Program-made: the position numbers and the translations under genes | Notes under the pieces: model-generated | What the model was told of the DNA's origin: nothing | Database searches by the model: none | Seen by the model: the letters and a program-made list of their open reading frames with translations, nothing else | Source: Scytonematopsis contorta HA4267-MV1 | GTDB taxonomy: Bacteria; Cyanobacteriota; Cyanobacteriia; Cyanobacteriales; Nostocaceae | Direction: 5' to 3' | DNA length: 64,000 nt | Assembly (NCBI GenBank): GCA_019359035.1 | Contig: JAHHIC010000073.1 | Coordinates: forward strand, 1-64,000 | Part shown: positions 15,053 to 24,039 of the stretch, in pieces | How the letters are laid out: the number at the start of each line of letters is the position of its first letter | Numbering within the stretch: position 1 is the stretch's first letter

Positions 15053-16816
15053 TTAAAGCTTATTTTTCCAGGGTTTGAAAGCATTATCTATTCCTCTTAA
15101 GTGGCGTGTCAATTCGGGATAGTGGCGACAAATTACTGATACCATACTACTTTGCTCAATCCAATCTAAACCAAATTGGGTATAAACCTCAGCACGGTAG
15201 TCGCTCGTGAAAAATCGGTCGCTCTTTAAGCGTCGAGAAGCCATAAGGATAAATACACGGAAGGCTGTATCACTAAAACCAAAACCTTCGGGTAACTTTT
15301 CTGCAAATAGACCAACCATTAAATCTATGCTGTCGATGTCGTTGTTATAGACCTCGCGCAATTCTTTAACTATTTGAGCATTATCGGTAATTTCTTCAAA
15401 TGTTTTTACTTTTCCGCTACCAACAATTTCTCTGAATTTATTATAGCGAGGTACACCTCTTTCTCTATCTCGCAAAACATCAATCGCAGCTAAATCAAAA
15501 ACTTCACCATTATCTTTAACTAATGCTCGCAGGAAGTTAGGGTAATTATGCAAGGTAACTGCTCCTGGATATGTGGTGCCGAAAGAGTAAAATAAATCTT
15601 CCATTGCCACTTCTTGCATAAATGGTCGGGTCTTTTTACCAAAAACCTCTGGGAAGTTTTTCTTCGTTAGGAATTTACCATCACGATGAGAAGAAAATTC
15701 TAGTTCATCAGGAATCAGAGGATGCATTCTATATACGGAGACAAATTCCTCTGTTAAGTAGTATGGTGCCGTATGATGGTCTGTTGGGGAACCTATAATT
15801 CCACTGAAAGCTTCACTATCGCTGACACGACCGATTGCTTTTTTGAAATCCCGACCTAAAATACCCCACCAGTTAATATTCATTGCCATAGCTGTAGCTG
15901 GATGAGGGAGAATCGCTGGAGTCCATTCAACTGTGTGGATTTTGGCTATTAATGCAGCGTTAATTAACCTGGCTTTATCAAATAATTGCTGGTCATTCCA
16001 ATCTGGATATAGTTGTTTCAGGTGGTCACAAATGGTGTTGTGCTCTTTAACAAATAAAGTATGTAACATACTTAAGCCTAACCACCAGCTACCAAAACCA
16101 CCAGCAAAACCTACACGCTCAATACCAGAGGTTTCATCAAATGGCAAAAGGCCGTTTTCTCCGAGGAGCATTTTCCCATCTTCGTGAGAACGTAAGCTGT
16201 GAATCATTTCCTCATTGCTACCGTAAACTTGCGAAGCATCCCACCAATGGGTTACTTTGTTAATAAAAGTAGCTGGTTCAATGTTTGCATCGTCACGAGT
16301 AGGGTCTTTAAATGTTTTGGCAACTTCAAAATTACCATAGTTTTGTCGCCAGGAATCATCCTCTTCTAGGGGAACGGAAAACTTATTATCTTGCTGGTTG
16401 TCACCATGTGAAAACCAGTCATGGGTTTGAAATTGAATCCATGATGCTGCATGTAAATTAAGAATTGTCGCAGGAATAAAATCTTTACGTTGCAAAAGTT
16501 TTTGACTAACCAGTCGAGGGTTCGGTGTGAGTATACTTTTCTCATCAACTTTGGCTTCTTTTAAAGATACGTTGCGTCCCAATCGCGTCCCAGCCATTCC
16601 CATTTCTGGATGTTTTAAGTCATTATAACTTCCATCTGCAGTTCGGGATACTAAATGATTACCATCGGGACTCGGTTTTGGTGGTTGTGGTAGTTCCTCT
16701 TTATTTGGTATTTGTGATGTGTCATGTAGATTTTGTTCTCGTAATTTATTACGAAATTGGCTTAGTTTAAACAAAGCAATGGGAGTTGGTAATTTATGCC
16801 AAGGTTTTCCAAACAT
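15053..16816 (-). CDS. Haem peroxidase-type fatty acid dioxygenase (COX/alpha-DOX superfamily)
   Basis: This encodes 587 residues from the ATG at 16816. It is an animal-type haem peroxidase close to cyclooxygenases, plant alpha-dioxygenases and fungal linoleate diol synthases. The distal haem side is IQFQTHDWFSHG with His132. The proximal side is VSVYRMHPLIPDEL, where His365 is the expected haem ligand and Tyr362 aligns with the catalytic tyrosine (YxWH in COX, YRMH in alpha-DOX). Retention of that tyrosine supports oxygenation of a fatty acid. The sequence EWTPAILPHP is also typical. No signal peptide is seen. The gene follows the possible P450-like gene at 16905 by 88 bp, parallel to the fused dioxygenase-P450 enzymes of fungi. 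The product oxylipin cannot be predicted. Confidence 0.85.
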   Translation of the reverse strand: MFGKPWHKLPTPIALFKLSQFRNKLREQNLHDTSQIPNKEELPQPPKPSPDGNHLVSRTADGSYNDLKHPEMGMAGTRLGRNVSLKEAKVDEKSILTPNPRLVSQKLLQRKDFIPATILNLHAASWIQFQTHDWFSHGDNQQDNKFSVPLEEDDSWRQNYGNFEVAKTFKDPTRDDANIEPATFINKVTHWWDASQVYGSNEEMIHSLRSHEDGKMLLGENGLLPFDETSGIERVGFAGGFGSWWLGLSMLHTLFVKEHNTICDHLKQLYPDWNDQQLFDKARLINAALIAKIHTVEWTPAILPHPATAMAMNINWWGILGRDFKKAIGRVSDSEAFSGIIGSPTDHHTAPYYLTEEFVSVYRMHPLIPDELEFSSHRDGKFLTKKNFPEVFGKKTRPFMQEVAMEDLFYSFGTTYPGAVTLHNYPNFLRALVKDNGEVFDLAAIDVLRDRERGVPRYNKFREIVGSGKVKTFEEITDNAQIVKELREVYNNDIDSIDLMVGLFAEKLPEGFGFSDTAFRVFILMASRRLKSDRFFTSDYRAEVYTQFGLDWIEQSSMVSVICRHYPELTRHLRGIDNAFKPWKNKL

Positions 16817-16833
16817 ATGCAAATAATGTTGAT

Positions 16834-16903
16834 TGTTGACTGTTGACTGTTGACTGTTGACTGTTGACTGTTGACTGTTGGCTGTTGACTGTTGACTGTT
16901 GAC
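16834..16903. repeat. Heptamer tandem repeat TGTTGAC, ten copies
   Basis: Ten consecutive 7-bp units, nine exact and one (16876-16882) with a single change. The array fills most of the gap between the P450-like and dioxygenase genes, just upstream of the dioxygenase start, and may affect their coupling. Confidence 0.9.
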
Positions 16904-16904
16904 C

Positions 16905-17792
16905 TTAACTTCCAGCTTTTAATTCTTGCTGTAAATCGTTCATAAAACTTAAGAAAAAATCTTGGAAAACGCAAGCTCTTTCTGCTTTACCAGTGCTGAA
17001 GGTAAAATTCAAGTCTTTAGTTTTTGCTGCAGCTTCGGCAATTTTAAATATGAACACTGTTTTTCCAGGATTCGTAGGAGAAGACAACAGACCATCAAAA
17101 GTCGATGATTTTACCGCGATACGAGGTACTTGGGGGGTTGGTGCGTACTCTGTAAATATTTCCGCTATTGGTTTGTCCAGGTTATTTTTTAACACTTTTA
17201 ATGAACCTGCTGTGGCTTGTACAACCTCACCAATGTTATGTCCAACATCAAGGATATGTACATTTGGGTCTAAGTTATGCTGACAATATTCCATAAGTTG
17301 CTGCTGAGATTTGACACCCTTTGAATATTTCCAAGGAAGCAGTGCCTCAGTCATTTTTTGGACAGTATATTTTGCAGTTTCGGTGATTTCTTGGGGAATC
17401 TCTTTACCAAAAAATCTTTTATTCACCACTTGCACCATTTCATGAGCAAGAACTTCGTCTGATGCGTTTTCTCTCAAGAGTTGGGCTATTTTTTTGACTT
17501 CTTCTTGGCTGTAGCTGGTTGCAACTTTTTCCTCAAAATAAGCCCGTCTGGAATGATAGCTAGGATTAGAGGTTGGCTCAAAGGGACAAAACCATAAATC
17601 TCTTTGGTCGTCATGAAATTTTGTGGAGCGAAAATAACGCTTTACCCACCAAGGTAATAACTCTGTTTCATATACATGTAATCGGTCAACAGCCCCAGAA
17701 GTATCAATCTTTTTAATCTGTTCTGAGTCTTTCACAATAATAACATCTATCAAATACGGAATATTTATCCGCAACGGATTGAAACTTAACAT
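16905..17792 (-). CDS. Possible P450-like partner of the dioxygenase
   Basis: This encodes 295 residues with a clear ribosome site (GAGGAAGGATTAAAAA before ATG). It has no signal peptide. The family is not one I can name with certainty. Near the C-terminus FSTGKAERACVFQDFF (Cys274) resembles a P450 haem-thiolate loop; the Cys followed by x-x-x-D-F is reminiscent of the CYP74 loop (QCAGKDFV). Before it, HNIGEVVQATAGSLKVL (about 195-211) is placed where an I-helix could be. At 295 residues it is shorter than a usual P450 of 400 or more. In fungal diol synthases and related enzymes a dioxygenase is fused to a P450 that isomerises its hydroperoxide, so I infer a two-gene version of that arrangement. 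It could instead be an unrelated accessory protein. Confidence 0.4.
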   Translation of the reverse strand: MLSFNPLRINIPYLIDVIIVKDSEQIKKIDTSGAVDRLHVYETELLPWWVKRYFRSTKFHDDQRDLWFCPFEPTSNPSYHSRRAYFEEKVATSYSQEEVKKIAQLLRENASDEVLAHEMVQVVNKRFFGKEIPQEITETAKYTVQKMTEALLPWKYSKGVKSQQQLMEYCQHNLDPNVHILDVGHNIGEVVQATAGSLKVLKNNLDKPIAEIFTEYAPTPQVPRIAVKSSTFDGLLSSPTNPGKTVFIFKIAEAAAKTKDLNFTFSTGKAERACVFQDFFLSFMNDLQQELKAGS

Positions 17793-18143
17793 TTTTTAAT
17801 CCTTCCTCTTATTACAAGAATTAGAGAATAACCTCTACCCTAGGATGTATTTACGTTAATCAAAAGTTTTAAATTGTTGTCTACATCCTAACTTAATTCA
17901 AAAAATTGAATTCTACAAGTTATCCGCAACTATTGATTTAAAGAGATATAGGATTGCTAATTTGAACTTATGCAGTCACTTATAGATTTACGTAGGCAAT
18001 TATTCTTGTTTACATTCAAATATTCTCTCCACCCACGGATAACTCTTTCGTTACATCCGTCTATAATCCGTTGCTAAAATTGCATTAGCTTGCCTCATCC
18101 TTAGATAAAGGGTTATATAAAAAATGTCCAGAGGAACGCCAAA
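17793..18143. other. Divergent promoter region
   Basis: This 351-bp region lies between the P450-like gene (-) and the TPR-CHAT gene (+) and should hold both promoters. No repeat or recognisable RNA element was seen. Confidence 0.4.
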
Positions 18144-20942
18144 ATGAAACCCATTAAAAAATATAAAAAAATTATTAAATTTGTCCTTTCAATGGTTATG
18201 ACCCTACTCTTGTGTATCACTTCACCCAGTTTCGCTCGCGTCTCAACTAATACAGCCATATCCTCTTCGTCTTCCTCATCTTCCTCATCCCTAGAAGAAC
18301 AAGGGCGAGAATTATATAATCAGGGTAAATTTTCCGAAGCCACAAAACTTTTTTTACAATCAGCCCAAGCCTATCAAGTAGCTAAAGACCCGATTAGACA
18401 AGCCCTTAGTCTCAGTAATTTATCGCTTTGTTACCAACAGTTAGGTCAGTGGCAAGATGCGAGTCGTTCGATTACAGATAGTATTAAATTATTAAATGAT
18501 ACAAAAGATACAAGAGAAAAAGCCTTAGCCCTTGCACAGAGTTATGAAATTCTAGGTGGGTTACAATTAGCACGGGGTCAAAGTGAAGCGGCTTTAAAAT
18601 CTTGGGAAAATTCTACATTAATTTATACCCAGCAAAATAAACCTAACCGGGTACTAGCAAGTCAAACCAACGAAGCACAAGCGTTACAAAATTTAGGTCT
18701 TTATCGTCGCGCAATTTCCTTGTTGGAAAAAGCTTTAAAATTACCTCCGAATTCTACAATCAGGGTTGTCACTAGTGACCATATCAAAATTGATAAGACT
18801 CAAGGGACACAAGTTAATCCTAATGAAGAAAAACTGAAAACTCTCAAAACTCTTTTGCAAAAAATTCCAGCTTCATCGGAAACCGCAACAGCACTGCGTA
18901 CTTTAGGGGATTCGTTGCGAGTAGTTGGTGAATTACCCCAGGCTCTTCGAGTTTTAGAGCGTACTGTTGAAATTGGGAATCAGTTACAACGACGGGATAT
19001 AATTACATTAACTAAAATTAGTCTGGGTAACACAGCCCGAACTCAGGGTGAGCCAAAAGTCCAGAAAGCTTTGGATGCTCAAATTAATTCTGGCAGTAAT
19101 AGTCCAATTCAAGTCCCACCCGAAACCCAAGCAGCACTCAATTTTTATCAACAAGCAGCAAGTTCTTCACCCACAGGAAATTTACGGGTAGAAGCACAAG
19201 TTAATCAACTCAGCTTACTGGTTCGTACTCAGCAAGTAGATGCAGCTAAAAAGCTGATACCAGAGTTGCAACAACAAATTAAAGCTTTACCCTCTAGTAA
19301 TGCAGCAGTTGATACGGGTGTAAATTTGGCTCAAACAATGATGGAGCTTTACAAGCAAAACCCTTCTGGGGTTTCTGTGCGTGAAATTGCCGATATTTTA
19401 GCGCTCGCTGTTCAACAAGCAAAGGAGTTAGGAAATCCCCGTACCCAAGCTGACGCACTGGGAAGTTTGGGTAACGTTTATGAGGAAACAAAACAGTGGT
19501 CATTAGCACAAAAGTTGACTGAGCAAGCTTTGCAACTCGCACAGCAAATAAATGCAGGGGATATCGCTTTTCGTTGGCAGTGGCAATTGGGCAGGATTAT
19601 GAAAGCACAAGAAAATATCGACGGTGCCATTGCCTCATACAAAGAAGCGGTGGGAACGATAAAATCCCTGAGAACAGACCTAGCAACAGCAAGTCCCGAT
19701 GTGCAATTTTCCTTCCGTAAAGCAGTAGAACCAATTCACCGAGAACTAGTAGGGTTGCTATTAAAATCTAGACAAAAAGATAATTTGCAGAAAGCACGAG
19801 ACATAATCGAAGGGTTGCAACTAGTTGAACTGGATAACTTTTTTCGGGAAGCCTGCTTAAATGCCAACCCGGAACAAATAGACCAAGTAGACCAACGAGC
19901 AGCAGTTATTTACCCAATTATATTAGAAGACGAACTAGCAGTAATCGCGAGCTTACCAAAAGTCGATAATAATTCCGCAAAAAATAACCCAAAGCAAGAA
20001 AGCCGGGATTACAGATACTACAGAACATCTATCAAAAAAGAAATAGTAGAAAATAGAACATCGCGTCTGCTAAATTTGCTTCGACAAGATAATACATTAT
20101 CGAAAGCGAGTCCCCTACTCAAAGAAATATACGGTTTAATATTTCCAGAAAGTGCAGCATCTGACATTGCAGCAAGTAAAGCGGAAACATTAGTATTTGT
20201 ATTAGACGGTGTTTTGCGGAACATTCCCATGTCTGCGTTGTACGATGGAAAGCAGTACCTGATTGAAAAATATAGTATTGCTATGACACCAGGACTGCAA
20301 CTATTAGCACCGCGTTCATTAAGACAAGAACGTTTAGGAGCTTTGGTTGCAGGACTTGGAGAAGCTCGTTCTGGATTTTCGGCACTACCCAATGTAAAAA
20401 TAGAAGTACAAAAAATTCAATCAGAACTACCTAGCCAGGTATTGTTAAACGAACAATTTACTAACTCAAAGTTTGAAAGTAGAATATCAGCGATTACATA
20501 CCCAATTGTACATTTAGCAACTCATGGTCAATTTGGTTCCACAGCCGAGGACACTTTTATTCTTACCTGGGATAGTAAAATTAAAGTTAACGAATTAAGT
20601 AGTGTTTTGAAAACAGTCGAATTGTCCAAAGATAACTCATTAGAACTACTGGTACTCAGTGCTTGTGAAACAGCAGCAGGTGATGACAAATCAGCGTTAG
20701 GATTAGCAGGGGTAGCAGTACGTTCCGGTGCTCGCAGTACAGTCGCAACCCTATGGCGTGTAAATGATGAAGCTTCGGCAACACTAATGAGTCAATTTTA
20801 TGAACAGCTCGTACAAGCAAACAAAACAGGAATATCTAAAGCAGAGGCTCTTCGTCGTGCTCAAATTGCGATTTTGAAAAATGATAACTATAAATCGCCA
20901 TACTATTGGGCACCATATGTGTTGTTAGGAAATTGGATTTAA
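18144..20942 (+). CDS. TPR-CHAT protein, exported
   Basis: This encodes 932 residues. The N-terminus (KFVLSMVMTLLLCITSPSFA) is a signal peptide, so the protein acts outside the cytoplasm. A serine run follows, then tetratricopeptide repeats from about 50 to 510 (EQGRELYNQGKFSEATKLFL and similar). The C-terminal CHAT domain (about 620-932) is caspase-like with its dyad intact: His794 in HLATHGQF and Cys841 in LSACETAAGD. It ends SPYYWAPYVLLGNW, typical of CHAT proteins. CHAT means Caspase HetF Associated with TPRs; the fold is a cysteine peptidase. The gene has no close co-directional partner. A close paralogue lies at 45932. Targets are unknown, but TPR domains usually bind partner proteins. 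Confidence 0.9.
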   Translation: MKPIKKYKKIIKFVLSMVMTLLLCITSPSFARVSTNTAISSSSSSSSSSLEEQGRELYNQGKFSEATKLFLQSAQAYQVAKDPIRQALSLSNLSLCYQQLGQWQDASRSITDSIKLLNDTKDTREKALALAQSYEILGGLQLARGQSEAALKSWENSTLIYTQQNKPNRVLASQTNEAQALQNLGLYRRAISLLEKALKLPPNSTIRVVTSDHIKIDKTQGTQVNPNEEKLKTLKTLLQKIPASSETATALRTLGDSLRVVGELPQALRVLERTVEIGNQLQRRDIITLTKISLGNTARTQGEPKVQKALDAQINSGSNSPIQVPPETQAALNFYQQAASSSPTGNLRVEAQVNQLSLLVRTQQVDAAKKLIPELQQQIKALPSSNAAVDTGVNLAQTMMELYKQNPSGVSVREIADILALAVQQAKELGNPRTQADALGSLGNVYEETKQWSLAQKLTEQALQLAQQINAGDIAFRWQWQLGRIMKAQENIDGAIASYKEAVGTIKSLRTDLATASPDVQFSFRKAVEPIHRELVGLLLKSRQKDNLQKARDIIEGLQLVELDNFFREACLNANPEQIDQVDQRAAVIYPIILEDELAVIASLPKVDNNSAKNNPKQESRDYRYYRTSIKKEIVENRTSRLLNLLRQDNTLSKASPLLKEIYGLIFPESAASDIAASKAETLVFVLDGVLRNIPMSALYDGKQYLIEKYSIAMTPGLQLLAPRSLRQERLGALVAGLGEARSGFSALPNVKIEVQKIQSELPSQVLLNEQFTNSKFESRISAITYPIVHLATHGQFGSTAEDTFILTWDSKIKVNELSSVLKTVELSKDNSLELLVLSACETAAGDDKSALGLAGVAVRSGARSTVATLWRVNDEASATLMSQFYEQLVQANKTGISKAEALRRAQIAILKNDNYKSPYYWAPYVLLGNWI

Positions 20943-20943
20943 T

Positions 20944-21150
20944 TTGTAGGTTGGGTTGCAATACTTGTCGGTTAAGCCTAAAAATACTAAAACTCGTAGG
21001 TTGGGTTGAGGAACGTTCACGCCCCGGTGGAGCGGAGCGCTTAACCCAACAAGCAACCGAAATGTTGGGTTTCCCAAAGCCTCAACCCAACCTACAAATA
21101 TCCAAAACCTACGCAGTATTGGGTTGGGTTGAGGAACAAAACCCAACTTC
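20944..21150. repeat. GTAGGTTGGGTTGAGG inverted-repeat element
   Basis: Several copies of GTAGGTTGGGTTG occur in direct orientation (20945, 20997, 21120) with the complement CTCAACCCAACCTAC at about 21080. Internal AACCCAAC motifs are frequent. A related piece is nested in the element at 48718. It lies between the TPR-CHAT stop and the convergent fimbrial subunit gene, whose last codons abut it. Confidence 0.8.
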
Positions 21151-21153
21151 AGA

Positions 21154-21582
21154 CTACGGAGCGAAATTAAATCTAACAATAAAATTATATTGCCCAGGTC
21201 TTAGTGGACTCCCTTTATCTACTGATAAATCAACCAACAAAGGTGTGGTTCCCACAGGTAAAGCCAGAGGAGTTTCACCCGATTTAGTGGAAGTACCAAA
21301 AGGTGTCGTGACAGTTGAAAAAGCTGATACAGGCTTAAACTCAATTCCACTTACTTGTATAGGAGCAGATACTGTTAAATTAACAGGCTGACTACAAGTT
21401 ACCAATACTTTCGTAGGGGAACCTCCGGATGTAGTTGTCAAAGAATTAACTTTAGTATTTGTGACTAAGTTTCCAGAAGCTTCTTTGGAAACACTACAGA
21501 TTTCAGATGCAGATGCACTTTTAGGTATAAAGAAGCTAGCTGTAACTGCGAAGAGCGAAATAACAAAAATACGATATATCAT
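21154..21582 (-). CDS. Small exported protein, candidate fimbrial subunit
   Basis: This encodes 142 residues with a signal peptide ending near SASASE (about 1-26). The mature protein is rich in Thr, Ser and Val, with two cysteines (about residues 29 and 63) that could form a disulphide. It ends LRPGQYNFIVRFNFAP. The C-terminal pattern 'P G x Y x [YF] x V x x x' recurs in the two neighbouring small proteins and resembles the final strand of spore-coat-U/Csu-type pilins. With the chaperone at 22388 and the usher-like barrel at 24524, it is probably a fimbrial or surface-fibre subunit. The sequence is too short and diverged for more certainty. Confidence 0.6.
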   Translation of the reverse strand: MIYRIFVISLFAVTASFFIPKSASASEICSVSKEASGNLVTNTKVNSLTTTSGGSPTKVLVTCSQPVNLTVSAPIQVSGIEFKPVSAFSTVTTPFGTSTKSGETPLALPVGTTPLLVDLSVDKGSPLRPGQYNFIVRFNFAP

Positions 21583-21889
21583 TTTGCTTTCTCAAGGTTT
21601 GACTACTGATGCTGTGGAGAAATAGTACTTTAAGATTTTTTGTACTGTACGTAAGAACTGCATAAATTATACTAATTTTACACAATTGCTTTTGGCAAGT
21701 ACAAAGCGCTTTATACAACTGTTTGAGCATCTTTAGATAAGAATATTCAACATCAATACTGAGTCAATAAATAACGTGATGTAGTAGTATCGCGCAACAA
21801 TCGCGTGTGATTTTATGGTGCGTTCGCGGATGCATATGTATTTTCACTGAGGTTATTCTCAGGAAAGATACTTAATGTGAGATAAGACT
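21583..21889. other. Divergent promoter region of two fimbrial subunit genes
   Basis: About 300 bp between the minus-strand subunit (21154) and the plus-strand subunit (21890). It should hold both promoters. No repeat or recognisable operator was seen. Confidence 0.4.
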
Positions 21890-22384
21890 ATGTTTAACCG
21901 TTTACTATTGATTTTTGGCTCTGTATTAGCGAGTGGGGTAATCTCAGCACAATCTGCATTAGCTCAAAGCGCTGAAATCGAATTTAGCGGAGTAGTGCCA
22001 GAACAAACAAGTATTATTATTCCCAATGTCAATAATACAAGTACAATAACTTCTGCAAATTCAGCAAAAAAGGTTAAAACATCTTGGATGATTGATTCTA
22101 GGAGCCTCACCTTTAATTCTAGCCGACCCGTTAGCGTTATGATTTCAACCCCCCAATTAGTTTCAGGTGGTGATAGACATATGGTGTCTGATAGCAAAAG
22201 AACAGTCAACAAAACATTACTAAATTCTAGCTCAGGTGATGCGAGTATTGTCATCGGTAGTCAAGCTGTTACTTTAGATGCTGGTATAAGCAATTTCCAG
22301 TTAGAAACCTCCGTGCAGTCTCCTCAAAACTTTCTACCAGGAAGCTACAATTATGCTGTGACTGTAACAGTTGTTCCTCAATAA
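21890..22384 (+). CDS. Small exported protein, candidate fimbrial subunit
   Basis: This encodes 164 residues with a signal peptide ending near QSALAQS (about 1-26). The mature N-terminus AEIEFSGVVPEQTSI parallels VSPTIDFNGTVASTC of the interrupted subunit at 23376, and the C-terminus FLPGSYNYAVTVTVVPQ matches its GSYRYTVTVTATGN. These shared ends define a family of secreted beta-rich subunits, consistent with pilins of an archaic (Csu-like) chaperone-usher system. This one lacks cysteine. It converges on the chaperone gene with a 3-bp gap. Confidence 0.65.
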   Translation: MFNRLLLIFGSVLASGVISAQSALAQSAEIEFSGVVPEQTSIIIPNVNNTSTITSANSAKKVKTSWMIDSRSLTFNSSRPVSVMISTPQLVSGGDRHMVSDSKRTVNKTLLNSSSGDASIVIGSQAVTLDAGISNFQLETSVQSPQNFLPGSYNYAVTVTVVPQ

Positions 22385-22387
22385 TTG

Positions 22388-23221
22388 CTATCGATTTGGT
22401 ACTGTAAAAGGAACTCGAAAAGGAATTCGATTTTTCCTATTTTCGCCCCATCCTAATTCCCCAGAAAGCTCGTATTCTCCAGGAACAAGCGCTGTTTTAT
22501 TTGCATCAGATGGTTTCAATAAAAAATTGCGTTCTCCTTGTGCAATGACTGTCGTATCGTTGACTTCCCCTGCTTGAATGACTTTATTTCCTTGTTTTAA
22601 CTTCCAGTTACCAGCAAGGACAGCCGTTGCTTTGCCGCTATTTTTGACTAGTAATTCAATGTTTTTAGTTGCTGCTTCAAACCTTGCGCTAGTTGCCGCT
22701 ATGTTAGGTGATATATTTCCTTTCCGAACATATACAGCGACACCAATGCGAGGAATAATAGTAGTGTTCATCACTACACCTTTTGGCTTATCTTCTTCTG
22801 TAACTGTCGAGGTTTCCAAGTTTTCTGTAAAAATCATAGTGCGATATTCTCCATCCGGTAAGCTGGGTGGAAAACGCACTACAAAACGAATATTTCGCTC
22901 GCTTGAACCATTAACTTGCAGTTCTCTTGGAGAAAATTGCATGTATGGAGTCAGGTCATTTGGGCTATTCGTTAAAACTTGAAACCCTTTAACTTTATCG
23001 TAGGTGAAGGGTGATGTGTATACGCGAGCGCGAAATTGCTTCTCATTTAAATTAGAGACTTTAATTAAGCCTTGTGCTTGACCGCGTTTAGATTGAGTTT
23101 CGACTACTATGGGAGAAATAGAAATGTCTGCTTTTGCAGCACTTCCCCATACTAGAAAGCTAGACAGCAAGAGACCGCCACTTAGAAGGCGTAAATGATT
23201 GTGGGAAGAAGTAAAATTCAT
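22388..23221 (-). CDS. PapD-like periplasmic fimbrial chaperone
   Basis: This encodes 277 residues from the ATG at 23221, which gives a signal peptide (HLRLLSGGLLLSSFLVWG, cut near AAKA). Immunoglobulin-like domain 1 has ADISISPIVVETQSKRGQAQGLIKVSN, the usual chaperone opening 'v x P x x v x x x x G x x x x x x v x N', then QFSPRELQVNGSSERNIRFVVRFP, matching the chaperone signature 'P x x x x l x P g x x Q x v R'. Domain 2 contains NIELLVKNSGKATAVLAGNWKL. Such chaperones fold and cap pilus subunits in the periplasm. Two subunit genes flank it and an usher-like gene lies 1.3 kb away, supporting a fimbrial role. Confidence 0.8.
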   Translation of the reverse strand: MNFTSSHNHLRLLSGGLLLSSFLVWGSAAKADISISPIVVETQSKRGQAQGLIKVSNLNEKQFRARVYTSPFTYDKVKGFQVLTNSPNDLTPYMQFSPRELQVNGSSERNIRFVVRFPPSLPDGEYRTMIFTENLETSTVTEEDKPKGVVMNTTIIPRIGVAVYVRKGNISPNIAATSARFEAATKNIELLVKNSGKATAVLAGNWKLKQGNKVIQAGEVNDTTVIAQGERNFLLKPSDANKTALVPGEYELSGELGWGENRKNRIPFRVPFTVPNR

Positions 23222-23261
23222 CAATAATGAAAATTGTAAAGTCAAATGGTCTTAATTGCTT

Positions 23262-23355
23262 CTTGTGGGATGGGCTTCAAAGCCTTCCTTAAAGCAGGGG
23301 TGGGGCAAGCCATAATACTAAGGCAAGGGCGGGGCAAGAGAAAGCCCACCCCACA
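23262..23355. repeat. GGGGTGGGGCAAG / AAGCCCACCCCAC repeat
   Basis: A GTGGGATGGGCTTC start, two GGGGCAAG copies and a CCCACCCCACAAG end form a GC-rich inverted repeat between the chaperone start and the stop of the interrupted subunit gene. Related copies lie at 14955, 40328 and 56389 and inside the element at 27744. Confidence 0.7.
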
Positions 23356-23375
23356 AGAAAGTATGTGACGGAAGA

Positions 23376-24039
23376 TTAGTTACCAGTTGCAGTTACAGTC
23401 ACGGTATATCTATAGCTACCAGAAGGCATAGCACCTGTTGCACCTGCTGCACCGTTACCTGCTGCCATACCTACTCGAACAAGTTGGTTATTATTAACAG
23501 GTATGGTAAGAGGAGTAGTGGCAAATTGAATATTGTTAACGAAACCTGTACCTGCTTCAGTTTGAGTATTACCAATTTGAGCAACCGCTTTCAAGTTAGC
23601 AGGAGTGTAACCAGTAGGTGCGGACACTTGAGTAGGAACGTTTACCGCTAATGTACCACCAGCAGGACAGTTGACAGTTATACTTCCTGTTGTACCCGTA
23701 ATCAAATTAGAAATACCAGAAGTAAGTAGGTGGGTGGAAATAAACCACACTTGGGGTTTTCCGGTTAAGACCGCTAAAGGCTTACTGTGAAAGGATTATA
23801 TCAAGTTTACATTTCGTTACATAGCGGTAAATTTTTCCGTTCACCTACTTAGCTTCTAAATATGGGGTGGTTGCGCTTCTTTGTCTAAGAGTACCAGCAG
23901 TAGCACCAGTAAATGTACAAGTTGAAGCTACGGTACCATTAAAATCGATTGTGGGGCTTACTTGTGCGCTTGCTTCGGATGCGAAACCAATAGCACCTAA
24001 AATAGTCAAACTAGCAGCGATAGCTAAACGACGAATCAT
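23376..24039 (-). pseudogene. Fimbrial subunit gene interrupted by a MITE
   Basis: The 5' part runs from ATG 24039 (ribosome site AAAGGAAATAATTTC) through a signal peptide ending near SEASAQ and VSPTIDFNGTVASTCTFTG, and stops at 23845 inside an inserted element. The 3' part continues from 23722 to 23376. Removing the element 23725-23849 and one TA joins TTPYLEA to TSGISNLITG without a frame change and gives a 178-residue protein ending GSYRYTVTVTATGN. That resembles the subunit at 21890 and carries two Cys (STCTF and VNCPAG), as in Csu-like pilins. The insertion therefore inactivates an otherwise intact gene, unless it excises. A truncated 64-residue N-terminal product could still be made and exported. 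Confidence 0.85.
23725..23849. mobile_element. 125-bp MITE with TA target duplication
   Basis: The element has terminal inverted repeats of 16 bp with three mismatches in positions 9-11 (AGTAGGTG-RRY-GGAAA). It is flanked by TA on both sides (23723-23724 and 23850-23851). A TA duplication and short inverted ends point to mobilisation by an IS630/Tc1-mariner-type transposase. It encodes nothing. No full-length parent element is in the window. Confidence 0.85.

Noticed and set aside
20018-20392. 124-codon minus-strand frame inside the TPR-CHAT gene
   Set aside because: Shadow of the CHAT coding region, no supporting signals.
18144-20942. TPR-CHAT as the protease of a type III-E CRISPR (Craspase) system
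   Set aside because: No gRAMP/Cas7-11-like gene, Cas gene or CRISPR array lies in the window, and this protein has a signal peptide.
20906-21391. 161-codon plus-strand frame past the TPR-CHAT gene
   Set aside because: It crosses the GTAGGTTGGGTTGAGG repeat and the antisense of the subunit gene; composition is repeat-driven.
22578-22982. 134-codon plus-strand frame inside the chaperone gene
   Set aside because: It lies wholly opposite the well-supported chaperone frame.
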